A stretch of DNA of 64,000 bases from an uncultured Alphaproteobacteria bacterium (GCA_946480475.1 CAMLJM010000004.1:61297-125296), one strand, 5' to 3'. Shown: positions 34,349 through 43,575, numbered from the stretch's first letter. Numbers and translations: made by a program. Notes: a model not told the origin generated them from the sequence alone.

Positions 34349-35188
34349 ATGAACGATTTCGCCACCACACAGCTTCCGCCCGCCGACGTCCCCGCGACGC
34401 CGACATTCCGCCGTGGCAAAAACATCATCGCTGTTGCAAGCGGTAAAGGCGGTGTGGGCAAAACATGGTTCTCTGTGACGCTTTCCCATGCGCTGGCCAA
34501 AGAAGGCAAACGCGTGCTGCTGTTTGATGGCGATCTGGGTCTGGCGAACGTCGACGTACAACTGGGCCTGATGCCTAAGCGTGATTTGAACGATGTTATT
34601 CGCGGTCGCCTGAGCCTCGACAAAGTCATCCAGCCGTTTGAAGAAGGCGGATTTGATATTGTTGCGGGTCGCTCCGGTCAGGCTTCGCTATCGTCCCTGC
34701 CCAGCCAGCGCCTGATGCATCTGCGCGATCAATTACTGGAAGTCGCCGATAAATATGATGTTGTCGTCATCGACCTTGGTGCGGGCGTTGACCGCACCGT
34801 GCGTATGATGTCGGCGACAGCCACCCGTACATTGCTGATCACTACTGATGAGCCAACTTCGCTTACCGACGCTTATGCCTTCATTAAGCTGGGTAACGCT
34901 GCGGGTATGTCCAAGCACATCAGCATTGTTTCCAACCAAGCCTCTAGTGCTCTGGAAGGCGAAAAGACTTACCGCACACTTTTGAAAGCCTGCGAAAACT
35001 TCCTACGCTTATCTCCGCCCCTGGCCGGGATTGTGCGTCATGACCCGCGCGTAAAAGACTCTATTCGTCACCAGACACCGATCCTGACCCGCTCCCCCAA
35101 TACGGATGCGGCGGAAGATGTGACCAAGATTGCCCGTGCCGTTATGCACCAGATCATGGAAAATCAGCGCGCGACAGCTGGTATTTAA
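34349..35188 (+). CDS. flhG: MinD-like ATPase FlhG/FleN (279 aa)
   Basis: Counts flagella by modulating FlhF and the C ring. Deviant Walker A SGKGGVGKTW appears near residue 30, LLFDGDLGLANVDVQLG is the switch/Walker-type block, and VVIDLGAGVDRTVRMM the Walker B/DxxAG equivalent. I chose ATG 34349 because AGGATG lies seven bases upstream, instead of the ATG at 34340 with the site too close. The C-terminus ends LENQ-rich, without an evident membrane helix longer than that of MinD. A terminator overlaps its stop. Confidence 0.94.
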   Translation: MNDFATTQLPPADVPATPTFRRGKNIIAVASGKGGVGKTWFSVTLSHALAKEGKRVLLFDGDLGLANVDVQLGLMPKRDLNDVIRGRLSLDKVIQPFEEGGFDIVAGRSGQASLSSLPSQRLMHLRDQLLEVADKYDVVVIDLGAGVDRTVRMMSATATRTLLITTDEPTSLTDAYAFIKLGNAAGMSKHISIVSNQASSALEGEKTYRTLLKACENFLRLSPPLAGIVRHDPRVKDSIRHQTPILTRSPNTDAAEDVTKIARAVMHQIMENQRATAGI

Positions 35189-35214
35189 CCCCTTCTTCGG
35201 GGTTAACCTTTTTC
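35185..35214 (+). terminator. Terminator overlapping the flhG stop codon
   Basis: TTAACCCC (35185-35192) / GGGGTTAA (35199-35206), loop TTCTTC, then CCTTTTTC. The flhG stop TAA lies in the left arm. Confidence 0.88.
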
Positions 35215-35217
35215 TGC

Positions 35218-35223
35218 TATCCT
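35218..35223 (+). promoter_or_regulatory. Extended -10 element for a leaderless start
   Basis: TGC-TATCCT (TG-N extended -10 hexamer at 35218-35223). The predicted start, seven bases downstream, is the A of the ATG at 35230. It lies directly after the flhG terminator. Confidence 0.4.
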
Positions 35224-35229
35224 ATATAG

Positions 35230-37278
35230 ATGAGCGATTCAGGCTTTTCCCAGTTTCCGACCCGGCCCCCTGCACCTGGCCAATCCGTTTTACCCCCTAA
35301 GGCTGAGGTAAAAGCCCAGATTATTGTTGCGACAGGAAAGCTGGCGCGCGTTGATACTCCCCGCACTATTATTGGTGAAGTTACCAAGATTGATAAGGAT
35401 GGGACGGTCGAGGTCAAAACCGAAGATGGCACGCTTACACTCAAGCCGCGTGACCGGGTTGTACCTGCCGAGGGGCAGAAGGTAGAAATCGATGTGGCAC
35501 CCGGCGCCCCGCCGAAGCAAGCCGTCTTACGTCCTGCCCCTGCTCCCGTACAAACACCTCAGCCCCCGCAGCCGCAACAGCCTGATATTCCTGTGCGCCC
35601 CGCGCCAGCGCCAACAACGCAGTTACCTGACAAGCCTGTTACGCGTCCGCCAATGGACCAGGCAACACAAGCCAACCTGAACCAGCAACAGGCGCAACGT
35701 CCCGACGCGCCAAGATCTTTGCCGACGCCAACAACGCCGCAACCATTGCCCGAAAATGCGATTGTACGCTTAACACCTTTACCGCCAGCGCAAGCCAAAC
35801 AGCTGGTTGACCAGATCATCCAAATGATACAAGTCAAAGCACTGACAACAGCATTCTTATCGACACAAGCTGTCCAATCTGTAATGACGCAGGAACTGAA
35901 TACACTGATTCCTGCCCTGCCAAAACCAACAGTACAGAATATTGTGCAGCAGGTGACAACAGCATTGGCCGCCAAGGCCCCTCTCACAAACCTCAATGAC
36001 ATTGTAAACGGCACCATAACCACAACAGCGCTGACACCCTCGATCCAGCCTATGCGCAGCCCGGTGGAGAATTTCATGCGCCAGGTACTGACTCAGGGAT
36101 CAGTATTCACACCGCAACCATCACCTGTTCTTTCGACCCAGATCATGATGCCGCCTGCCAATATTTCATTCCCCGCACATGTGACAGAGCATACTCCGGC
36201 AGCAGAAATACTTACGGTAAAATCGGTGACAATACCCGGTGTGCCGGTTGATCAGCCTGTCACGACAACACCTGCCCTCAAGGTAAACAGCTTTATCGAT
36301 GCCAAAGTACAGAACTTTACCCCTGTAAGCGCCACGATAGCACCCATGACAGGGAAAGCGCCTGCTGCACCCCTGATATTGCAGCCGACGGTTACTGCGC
36401 CCACCATGACAGCGCAGGTGATTACCGTGACGCCACAGCAATTCCCTGTCATTTCGCTGATGATGCCGGGAATTGATAACCCGCAGCTTTTTACGCTTAA
36501 TTTCCCGGCAACCAATCTGGTCCCTGGATCATCGCTTACGGTATTGCCGCAACCCACAGCATCTGCACCGTTACCAGCAACGCCGCCGACAGCCTTTGAA
36601 CTGATGACTGGTTTTCGCTGGCCCGTGTTCGATGAATTCATGGATCTTACGAATATTCAATTTCCCAACGCCCCATCGACGCAAACGTTAGCTAATATCC
36701 TGCCTAATCCGGCACAACCCGGAAAGATGCCCGCCGCTGCCCTGTTATTTATTGCCGCCGCCAAAGCGGGTGATCTTAATGCATGGCTGGGGGAAAAGAA
36801 TATTGATGTCTTACGTCGCGGCGGCAAAGCTGATTTCGTTGCCCGTATGACCCGCGAGTTTGCAGGCCTAAGCAAATTATCATCTGAACCAGTCACCCCT
36901 GAATGGCGCGGTATGTCTATCCCGATGTATAGCGACGGTCAAGTTGATAAAATCCATATCTATTATCGACACTCAGACCACGGTAATGACCGTGACGAAG
37001 AACAAGCCCAGAAAGGCAAAGGTACGCGTTTCATTATGGACCTGAATTTAAGTCATATGGGCCCGGTTCAACTGGATGGCTATTCCCGGGGTAACCAGCT
37101 GGATCTGGCCGTACGCACCCAGAAACCCTTTGGCGCCGGAGCCCGGTATGAAATGACCCGACGCTATATAAAAGCGCTGGAATCTGCGGGATTCGATGGG
37201 CAACTATTATTCCAGTCCCAGCCTGAAAAATTCATCCAAATTGCCATGCGGCCCGACCTGATCAGCGCCTCAATCTAG
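35230..37278 (+). CDS. Second FliK-like protein (682 aa)
   Basis: Residues ~85-420 are Pro/Gln/Thr low-complexity, like a FliK ruler region. The C-terminal ~110 residues (KGTRFIMDLNLSHMGPVQLDGYS, then LDLAVRTQKPFGAGARYEM) have the spacing of a FliK/Flg_hook-type domain: 'L.L.P..LG.V.L...' with a following helix. The beginning (IIVATGKLARVDTPRTIIGEV, then a KDGTVEVKTEDGTLTLKP strand set) forms a small beta domain. It follows flhFG. The name is cautious: a second export-length protein or an unrelated low-complexity protein; alignment would decide. Confidence 0.5.
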   Translation: MSDSGFSQFPTRPPAPGQSVLPPKAEVKAQIIVATGKLARVDTPRTIIGEVTKIDKDGTVEVKTEDGTLTLKPRDRVVPAEGQKVEIDVAPGAPPKQAVLRPAPAPVQTPQPPQPQQPDIPVRPAPAPTTQLPDKPVTRPPMDQATQANLNQQQAQRPDAPRSLPTPTTPQPLPENAIVRLTPLPPAQAKQLVDQIIQMIQVKALTTAFLSTQAVQSVMTQELNTLIPALPKPTVQNIVQQVTTALAAKAPLTNLNDIVNGTITTTALTPSIQPMRSPVENFMRQVLTQGSVFTPQPSPVLSTQIMMPPANISFPAHVTEHTPAAEILTVKSVTIPGVPVDQPVTTTPALKVNSFIDAKVQNFTPVSATIAPMTGKAPAAPLILQPTVTAPTMTAQVITVTPQQFPVISLMMPGIDNPQLFTLNFPATNLVPGSSLTVLPQPTASAPLPATPPTAFELMTGFRWPVFDEFMDLTNIQFPNAPSTQTLANILPNPAQPGKMPAAALLFIAAAKAGDLNAWLGEKNIDVLRRGGKADFVARMTREFAGLSKLSSEPVTPEWRGMSIPMYSDGQVDKIHIYYRHSDHGNDRDEEQAQKGKGTRFIMDLNLSHMGPVQLDGYSRGNQLDLAVRTQKPFGAGARYEMTRRYIKALESAGFDGQLLFQSQPEKFIQIAMRPDLISASI

Positions 37279-37287
37279 GGTACCCGG

Positions 37288-37301
37288 TTAATATTCCTTA
37301 A
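37288..37301 (+). promoter_or_regulatory. Candidate CtrA box upstream of the GGDEF-like gene
   Basis: TTAA-TATTCC-TTAA (N6 form of the TTAA-N7-TTAA CtrA motif). It covers the expected -35 region for the TATAAT at 37313-37318. Confidence 0.6.
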
Positions 37302-37312
37302 ACATTAGCCGT

Positions 37313-37318
37313 TATAAT
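37313..37318 (+). promoter_or_regulatory. Consensus -10 hexamer, leaderless start
   Basis: TATAAT ending at 37318; the predicted start is at 37324-37326, i.e. at the ATG at 37325. No ribosome site precedes the ATG. Confidence 0.65.
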
Positions 37319-37324
37319 GCCTTC

Positions 37325-39274
37325 ATGGTTAGCGAGCTTAAACGCGACATTGTACCTTCTTTGCAACTTCTGCCCTATGCCCGGGAAGTGCAAGCCTGGC
37401 TTATCGATTTCCTGAGTGCGGCAACACATAAGAAGAAACCTCCCGAGGATTACATTCTCAATCTTGATCGCCGTAGCGGCATTTTCGTTGATGCGCATGA
37501 TATCAATCAGGCTATAGACTTCATCAGCATTATACATGCTGATCAGGGATACATGGAACCTTGGCATTTGGAAGATAAATTAATTCTGGCATATAACCCA
37601 AGTCTGCCGCGCGAAGCCGTAAGAATTGCTGATGATTTCAGTGCCTTTGAACAAAGCCGTGACAGGCTCACCAATTATTACCAGAAACCGCAGACACCTC
37701 TGGTTATGGGTCTGGCCGGTCTTTACAAACAAACTCAGCATCAGGAAGTCAGCATTTTTGAAATCGATTTCAGCAACATGCGCGGCACGAATGAGCATAA
37801 TGAGAAAATAATAAAGGCCGCTTATCCCGGTCTCTCCGCACGCGATATCAGCACCTATGCCATGGAACTGACTGATCAGTATGCGTTCCTGGTGTCCGCG
37901 GCTGTCTTAAAGTCCATCGAAGACCGAATTAACATTGATCGTCCGATCCCTGTTACCCTTGTACCTCTGCGTACTGGCGGTGATGAAATCCGTATTGTCG
38001 CGATCAATATGTCGGATACAGAGGCGCAAAAAATACTGCCTGCCATTCATGATGAGATTGAATCTACTACAGCTATGCTGGGCCTGCATGATCATCCTCA
38101 TGCCAAGAGACCGCTGGACAATCTTTCAAACGGCTTTGGAGCAGCTGGAACAACATTCTCGCTTGAGATCGACGGTCAGTTTAATGATGCCATTGCCCGG
38201 GCCGATAAACGAATTGGGGATAACAAGGTGACTATTGGCCGTAGCCGCGCTGAAGATAGTCCTTTTGCAGCGCTAAAGCCGCCCGATTTCGACCTTGAAA
38301 ATATATACACTGATTCAAAGGCTGCCTCGCGCTATCTCGATCACTTACACGAGACAATGGCGATGTTGCGGCAGAAACTGGATACAGGAGTGCAACACAG
38401 AACGAGCGCCGCTCAGATTGAAGCTATTACGGAACGGCAAAGGCTGACCCATATTCCCGGTAAAGATGAAATTCAGAAGATGCTGCTTTATTCCTATCTG
38501 GAAAGCCTGGAACAAAAAAATATTGACCTGACGGAAGAACAGGAAAAAGTCCTTAAAATTAAAGTCCTGAAGTTCCCACAGAACGATCCTTCTTCCGGAA
38601 CCCTGAGTAGCAGGGACTTTCCGGCGATGGCGGGGGTCGCCTTACAAGTCGTCCAGAATGTTAACAATATCACGAAACAGGATGCCCATTTATGGACCAT
38701 GGGCGCCAGCTTTCATAACCTTGCGGGGCTTAATGAAACGCTGGGGCATGGTTACAGCAATCTTGTTCTCCATGAACAGGCGGCCATTATTCGTGAAAGT
38801 TTTCACAAAACTGGCTTGAGCGACAAACATTTCCAGATAGCCCATATGGGGAATGGTGATTTCAGTATTGTCATTCAACCTATATATATTGAAGACGATA
38901 AGAGTATCAGAAGGATTACACAGCAGGACATGAGTAAAGTTGCCGCTGAAATTGAAAAGGGCATAGAAAAGCTCAACAGCACGCCTATCGCAACATTCTT
39001 AAAGAAACACGGCGTTAACCCTCCTGATCATTTGCCGACCCATTTTGCAGATATTGAAAACCCACGGGATGAAAAATTAGCCGGTCTCCGGGTCTCTGTG
39101 TCAGCCAAATCCTATGAACCAGATAAAACATTAAATACAAACGAACACCGTCAGGGTGGCGCCGTTAAACAATTCATCAGCGAACATCTGATGGAAACGG
39201 CAACTTACAATAAGGTCCGCTGGGGCCGTGAACATGTAAGAAAACCTGATTTCAGCCCCGGCATGGACTTCTAA
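37325..39274 (+). CDS. Tandem, degenerate GGDEF-like protein (649 aa)
   Basis: Two diguanylate-cyclase-like modules can be traced. Module 1, about residues 130-260: EIDFSNMRGTNEHNE in place of the usual DxDxFKxIND block, then LRTGGDEIRIVAINM with an intact GGDE. Module 2, about 465-535: SFHNLAGLNETLGHGYSNLVL (the LGH..GN..L pattern) and AHMGNGDFSIVIQP in place of GGDEF. No signal peptide, membrane segment or EAL. The second site has NGDF and is probably inactive; the first keeps GGDEI but the metal-site region is diverged. The likely role is c-di-GMP or nucleotide sensing, not proven. Its promoter carries a CtrA box. Confidence 0.6.
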   Translation: MVSELKRDIVPSLQLLPYAREVQAWLIDFLSAATHKKKPPEDYILNLDRRSGIFVDAHDINQAIDFISIIHADQGYMEPWHLEDKLILAYNPSLPREAVRIADDFSAFEQSRDRLTNYYQKPQTPLVMGLAGLYKQTQHQEVSIFEIDFSNMRGTNEHNEKIIKAAYPGLSARDISTYAMELTDQYAFLVSAAVLKSIEDRINIDRPIPVTLVPLRTGGDEIRIVAINMSDTEAQKILPAIHDEIESTTAMLGLHDHPHAKRPLDNLSNGFGAAGTTFSLEIDGQFNDAIARADKRIGDNKVTIGRSRAEDSPFAALKPPDFDLENIYTDSKAASRYLDHLHETMAMLRQKLDTGVQHRTSAAQIEAITERQRLTHIPGKDEIQKMLLYSYLESLEQKNIDLTEEQEKVLKIKVLKFPQNDPSSGTLSSRDFPAMAGVALQVVQNVNNITKQDAHLWTMGASFHNLAGLNETLGHGYSNLVLHEQAAIIRESFHKTGLSDKHFQIAHMGNGDFSIVIQPIYIEDDKSIRRITQQDMSKVAAEIEKGIEKLNSTPIATFLKKHGVNPPDHLPTHFADIENPRDEKLAGLRVSVSAKSYEPDKTLNTNEHRQGGAVKQFISEHLMETATYNKVRWGREHVRKPDFSPGMDF

Positions 39275-39337
39275 AACGACAAATTTGACAGATTTTACTG
39301 ACCTCTGTTACCAATTCCCTTAACAAAGGAGTGTGCA

Positions 39338-39559
39338 ATGTCGAATTCAAACAGAATGGACGATCTGGAGCTGGCCCCCGGTTTCAATGTGGCCGTCGGT
39401 GACCGCGTAAGCGTCGGTACTATCAAAGAAATGATCGGCGACCGCAATATTCGTGTCCTGACACCGGAAGATGAAAAAGGTACAGGCAGCTGGAATCCCA
39501 TGAGGCGCAATATTCGCGTTGATGCGAAGGGTTTCGTTGAAGAGATTACATTCGGTTAA
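39338..39559 (+). CDS. Small protein resembling I78 inhibitors (73 aa)
   Basis: Ribosome site AAAGGAG. The C-terminal half, IGDRNIRVLTPEDEKGTG...NPMRRNIRVDAKGFVEEITFG, follows the I78 pattern 'G....RV..P.D......R..R.N...D..G.I......G'. I78 proteins inhibit serine proteases, but this one has no signal peptide and lacks part of the consensus. It is a plausible lead only. A terminator follows. Confidence 0.5.
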   Translation: MSNSNRMDDLELAPGFNVAVGDRVSVGTIKEMIGDRNIRVLTPEDEKGTGSWNPMRRNIRVDAKGFVEEITFG

Positions 39560-39560
39560 T

Positions 39561-39597
39561 AAAAAGGCGGAGGACTGATCTCCGCTTTTTTATTTTT
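39561..39597. terminator. Terminator between the small protein and fliJ
   Basis: AAAAAGGCGGAG (39561-39572) with CTCCGCTTTTT (39580-39590), one bulged base, then TATTTTT. It can serve both strands. Confidence 0.85.
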
Positions 39598-40024
39598 CGT
39601 CTTCCAGGACCTTGCGCCGATATTGATCAAGCGCCACTTCATCCAGTAGTTCGTCTTCTTTTTTCTGACGCGCTTTCTCTTCCCGCTTCTCGCGGCGGTC
39701 CTGTGTGATCTGAATTTTTTTCATTTCCGCGAAGGCCACACGCATTTCTTCCTGCGCCGCCTCAATACGCCCTTCCATCTTCTTGATGGATGCCTGCAGT
39801 GCTGCAATCTTTTTACGGGCACCCTCAGCGTAACGCGTGTAAAAAGCGATGGCTTCCGGCCTGTTCATTTCTTCGGCCAGACGCTTTTCCTCTGCCATCT
39901 GGTTTTCTACAACTTTTTTCTGCTTTTCCAGATTTTCAGCTTCCCGATAGAGCTGAGCGACAACGCGCTGTTTTTCATCAACGGCATGTTTTCTCAGGCG
40001 GATCAAAGGGTCAAGATCAGCCAT
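39590..40024 (-). CDS. fliJ: Flagellar export chaperone FliJ (144 aa)
   Basis: Coiled-coil protein activating the export gate with FliI. Almost the whole length is a charged heptad pattern: LIRLRKHAVDEKQRVVAQLYREAENLEKQKKVVE...AEEKRLAEEM, ending in a Lys/Glu-rich tail. Follows fliI on the minus strand with a gap of six bases, the standard fliI-fliJ pair. Low sequence conservation is typical, but position makes the call safe. Confidence 0.92.
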   Translation of the reverse strand: MADLDPLIRLRKHAVDEKQRVVAQLYREAENLEKQKKVVENQMAEEKRLAEEMNRPEAIAFYTRYAEGARKKIAALQASIKKMEGRIEAAQEEMRVAFAEMKKIQITQDRREKREEKARQKKEDELLDEVALDQYRRKVLEDEK

Positions 40025-40030
40025 GCCTTA

Positions 40031-41362
40031 TCATCCCTTCATACCGACGATCTGGCCCAGACGCGCAAAACCTTCGGCGATAGATGTATTGTCGTCCTTG
40101 TTCTGCGCCAGGAAATCTTCGATCTGCGGATAAATACGAATGGCCTCATCTACTTTCGGATCGCTACCCTTACGATAAGCGCCCAAACGAATGAGTTCAG
40201 CCATATCTTCATATGTTGAAATAATCTGCTTTGCACGCTTGATGATCGCAGCACGCTCTTCACTGACAGCCTTGGGCATAGAACGTGATACTGATTTTAA
40301 GACGTTGATCGCCGGATAGCGGCCACGGTCCGCGATTTCACGTTCCATCACAATGTGGCCATCGACGATACCGCGCACGGCGTCTGAAATCGGCTCGTTC
40401 TGGTCGTCACCCTCCACCAGCACGGCAAAAAGACCAGTAATGCCACCCTGTCCCGGCGCACCCGGCCCTGCACGTTCCAGCAATCTTGCCAGTTCACCAA
40501 ATGTCGTCGGCGGATAACCTTTCGATGTCGGCGGCTCGCCAGCACTCAAACCGATTTCACGCTGTGCCATGGCAAAGCGTGTCAGCGAGTCGATCAGGCA
40601 CAGAACCTGCTTTCCCTGATTACGGAAGTATTCAGCTGTTGCCAGTGTCATATAAGCAGCCTGACGACGCATCAATGCCGGTTCATCACCTGTAGCCACA
40701 ATAACAACGGAACGCTTCAGGCCTTCGGGTCCCAGATCGTCCTGGATGAATTCCTGCACCTCGCGGCCACGTTCACCAACCAGACCGATGACACTGACAT
40801 CTGCAGCGGTATAGCGCGCCATCATCGACAGCAGGACAGATTTGCCAACACCGGAACCGGAGAAAATACCCATACGCTGGCCACGGCATGTGGCCAAGAA
40901 GGTATTGACGGCACGTACACCCAGATCAAGTTGCTGCCCCATGCGCTGGCGGCTATGTGGTGCGGGCGGTTTATTTCGCAAAGGAATGGGATGACCGCCC
41001 TGAGGCAATGGTCCCAGACCATCAATCGGTTCGCCCATAGCATTGATGACACGACCGAGCCAACGATCATCCGGCGTGATGACGGGTTGGTTGCGCTGGA
41101 TCATTGCCGGGCAACCGAGCGTTACACCTTCCAGAGAGCCAAAGGGCATCAACAGCGCATGGTTATCACGAAAGCCTACAACCTCACACGGAATGACCAA
41201 ATCCCGACGGGGTTTCAAATGCACATGCGACCCAATCGAAACATCTTGCCCAAATCCTGCCATTTCCACGAGCAGGCCCAGTACTTTCGTCACCCGACCA
41301 TAGACTTCATAGTCCGGGATAATTGAAAGAGCTGCTTCAGCTTGTTCAGAGAGGCGGTCCAT
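40031..41362 (-). CDS. fliI: Flagellum-specific ATPase FliI (443 aa)
   Basis: Type III export ATPase, related to the F1 beta subunit. Walker [34 protein letters not shown], and the Walker B block [22 protein letters not shown] are all present, as is ..[11 protein letters not shown] use ATG 41362 (MDRLSEQ), with AAGGA eleven bases upstream; ATG 41398 would add twelve residues without a good ribosome site. Its stop is six bases from the fliJ start. Confidence 0.96.
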   Translation of the reverse strand: MDRLSEQAEAALSIIPDYEVYGRVTKVLGLLVEMAGFGQDVSIGSHVHLKPRRDLVIPCEVVGFRDNHALLMPFGSLEGVTLGCPAMIQRNQPVITPDDRWLGRVINAMGEPIDGLGPLPQGGHPIPLRNKPPAPHSRQRMGQQLDLGVRAVNTFLATCRGQRMGIFSGSGVGKSVLLSMMARYTAADVSVIGLVGERGREVQEFIQDDLGPEGLKRSVVIVATGDEPALMRRQAAYMTLATAEYFRNQGKQVLCLIDSLTRFAMAQREIGLSAGEPPTSKGYPPTTFGELARLLERAGPGAPGQGGITGLFAVLVEGDDQNEPISDAVRGIVDGHIVMEREIADRGRYPAINVLKSVSRSMPKAVSEERAAIIKRAKQIISTYEDMAELIRLGAYRKGSDPKVDEAIRIYPQIEDFLAQNKDDNTSIAEGFARLGQIVGMKG

Positions 41363-41518
41363 GGCGGGATTAATCCTTATCCCCTTCATTATAATCAATT
41401 TTTGTCACGCCCGCACCCCCTGTATTCATAATATAAAGCAGTATTTTTATAAATATCTGAACTTTCATCGCATCTGAACGTTGTGACTTCGAAAACTTGA
41501 ACCCTCAGGAGAAACGAC

Positions 41519-42241
41519 ATGAAGAAAATCGCCCATACATTACTTGCTATGACTATTCTCAGCTTTCCTACATCTTATGTGCTCGCGCAAACATCGGACA
41601 GCAATTCTAATTCCACTTCCGGATCGGCAACGGCAGGTGTCGGCGTAGGATCACAAGGTGGCTCTGTTGGCATGGGAACGAATACCGCGGCAGGTTCCAG
41701 CGTCAATACAGGCACCCGCACCGACTCTGCAAGCAACAGCAGCCTGAACGATAGTCCTACCAGCAATACTGGCGCTGGCGTTAATGGCACGCTAGGCGTG
41801 GATGGTACACGTCATAACGCCCCAAGCCGTACATCCAGTAGCTCCGCTGACAATAATACCTCGACTGGCGGCAGCACAGGCACATCATCCGACAGCACAC
41901 GTAATACGTCGGCCAGTACCTCAACAAGCGGTTCGGCAAACACACTTTCAACCACTAATCTCGATCAACCGACTATTCGCAGCATTCAGGAAGCATTGAA
42001 CGAGCGTGGCTACAATGTTGGTACTGCCGATGGCCGTTGGGGCACATCAACCGCCGCACAATTACGTCGTTTTGAACAAAACCAAGGCTTAGCGCCATCA
42101 ACAGGCGCAAGCCTGAGTATTCAGTCGCTACAGCAACTAGGCGTTGGCGTGAATAATATTAGCCCTGCTGCAGGTTCGAACAACACACCGTCTACAAGAG
42201 TACAAAGCCGTTCACAAGGGACGACTGCAACAGGCAATTAA
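41519..42241 (+). CDS. Secreted Ser/Thr-rich protein with peptidoglycan-binding domain (240 aa)
   Basis: Signal peptide ~1-23 (cut after VLAQ). Residues 25-150 are Ser/Thr/Asn/Gly low-complexity, like a flexible linker. Residues ~155-205 form a PG_binding_1-type three-helix unit: IRSIQEALNERGYNVGTADGRWGTSTAAQLRRFEQNQGL. A Ser/Asn tail follows. It is likely anchored to the cell wall by this domain. Ribosome site AGGAGAAA. A terminator follows at 42261. Confidence 0.8.
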   Translation: MKKIAHTLLAMTILSFPTSYVLAQTSDSNSNSTSGSATAGVGVGSQGGSVGMGTNTAAGSSVNTGTRTDSASNSSLNDSPTSNTGAGVNGTLGVDGTRHNAPSRTSSSSADNNTSTGGSTGTSSDSTRNTSASTSTSGSANTLSTTNLDQPTIRSIQEALNERGYNVGTADGRWGTSTAAQLRRFEQNQGLAPSTGASLSIQSLQQLGVGVNNISPAAGSNNTPSTRVQSRSQGTTATGN

Positions 42242-42260
42242 TATAACTTTTAAAACTAGA

Positions 42261-42288
42261 ATAAAGGGGTGGATTACCATCCCTTTAT
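42261..42288 (+). terminator. Terminator after the peptidoglycan-binding protein
   Basis: AAAGGGGTGG / CCATCCCTTT with loop ATTA and one G-T pair, then ATTAATTTT. The next gene's terminator uses the same AAAGGG...CCCTTT base. Confidence 0.75.
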
Positions 42289-42374
42289 TAATTTTATCAG
42301 GAACCAAGCTTAAATCAGATTGTTCTTGCAGTATTCCCCTTCGTATCCCACCCCCCATCATCAGGAGAAATATC

Positions 42375-42743
42375 ATGAAATACGCATTCCACAGCACACT
42401 TCTTGCCGCAGGTCTTTTGGTTTTTGCGAGCGGCGCATCAGCTGCCGATGTTTTAGGCACAGGCGCAAGCACGGCCGTTACCGGACAAGCCAGTGTCAGC
42501 ACACCGATTAGCAATACTAATATTGATACACGCGCAAATGCTGATGTCAGCGCCCGCGATCAGAGTAATTATCATCAAGATGCGAATGAACGCAGCGCAC
42601 GCCAGAATGGACAAGTATCCAGCTCCCAGGATGCGCGTTTCTATGCCGATGGCATAGCACCATCATCAGGTGCCCGCCGCAATGTACCACCATCAGCACG
42701 GGCGATGGGCGACATTCGCGGTGGCTTTTCTTACAACGACTGA
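42375..42743 (+). CDS. Small secreted protein (122 aa)
   Basis: Signal peptide 1-23 (cut after ASAA), strong ribosome site AGGAGAAA, and a mature region rich in Ser, Asn and Ala without motifs I recognise (SNYHQDANERSARQN, then SARAMGDIRGGFSYN). It appears related in style to its neighbour at 41519 but lacks the wall-binding domain. Likely periplasmic or surface. Confidence 0.65.
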   Translation: MKYAFHSTLLAAGLLVFASGASAADVLGTGASTAVTGQASVSTPISNTNIDTRANADVSARDQSNYHQDANERSARQNGQVSSSQDARFYADGIAPSSGARRNVPPSARAMGDIRGGFSYND

Positions 42744-42763
42744 TTAATAAAGCTGAATACAAT

Positions 42764-42794
42764 AAAGGGGCGCTCGGATAGCGTCCCTTTTTCA
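42764..42794 (+). terminator. Terminator after the small secreted protein
   Basis: AAAGGGGCGCT / AGCGTCCCTTT with loop CGGAT, followed by TTC. Confidence 0.85.
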
Positions 42795-42804
42795 TGCGGC
42801 GCAA

Positions 42805-43575
42805 TTACGGGCATAATTGATGTTGCGGCATTACGGCCGGGACCAGGATACTGCCCTCATACTTATAAGCGCCGAATGCATGCGGTGTTGTCGGGTCCAC
42901 AATCGTTTTCCCAACATATGAACGGCTGGCATAACTATGTCCCATTTTGTGGGAACAACCGCCATCGCGATCATAGCGCACAAAGTGGAAATCCCTGAGC
43001 TTGCCGGGACGATCTTTGTCATGATGTACGAGCAAGGCTGCCAGATAGAAACCTGCTGGCGGACGATCATGGTTGGGATGCCCCTTAAAGAATTCAAATC
43101 CGTCTTTGGCCAGGCCATCAAACAACGTGCTGATATTTTTGCCGATCATTTCCTGACTGCATTCGCCACCAATTTGGCCCAGATAGCCAGGAGTCAATAA
43201 ATCGCCAGGACGGAATCCACGACGAATGTTTAAAGCATACGCGTAGCAGTTTGTGGAAAGGAATGTGGTATTCAGGAAATGCGTAAAGTTTTTACGCATG
43301 GCTTTAATTTCAATTTCAGACCTGTCTGTAACAAGACGCAGATTGTCATCACTGTATGTTCTTAGAACACGCCCCAGCACCGAGGGTCTATCTATACTGA
43401 TATTAAAGGCCGCATTCAGCTTGGCAAGAATGGGTTCATAGCGCTTGATGTTTATTTCATAGGCCGTTTCAGAACAATCATTCCAAAACTCAGGCTCATA
43501 TTTGGGCGCCCAGGGATTGGCCCGGGCAGCAAAAAGTCTGGAAATTTCTGCGGAAGGGTCTTTATTAATTTTCAT
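42805..43575 (-). CDS. Papain-like (NlpC/P60-type) candidate with NCYAYA motif (256 aa)
   Basis: Contains STNCYAYALNIRRGFRPGD (Cys ~110) and, ~90 residues later, FHFVRYDRDGGCSHKMGH (His ~197 or ~209), the paired blocks seen in papain-fold 'NCYAYAL ... HxxR.D.DG.WSHK.G' proteins. These often act as amidases or peptidases. No signal peptide, so a cytoplasmic or otherwise-exported substrate must be assumed. I chose ATG 43575; a TTG at 43611 is possible. Not clearly linked to neighbours. Confidence 0.5.
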   Translation of the reverse strand: MKINKDPSAEISRLFAARANPWAPKYEPEFWNDCSETAYEINIKRYEPILAKLNAAFNISIDRPSVLGRVLRTYSDDNLRLVTDRSEIEIKAMRKNFTHFLNTTFLSTNCYAYALNIRRGFRPGDLLTPGYLGQIGGECSQEMIGKNISTLFDGLAKDGFEFFKGHPNHDRPPAGFYLAALLVHHDKDRPGKLRDFHFVRYDRDGGCSHKMGHSYASRSYVGKTIVDPTTPHAFGAYKYEGSILVPAVMPQHQLCP

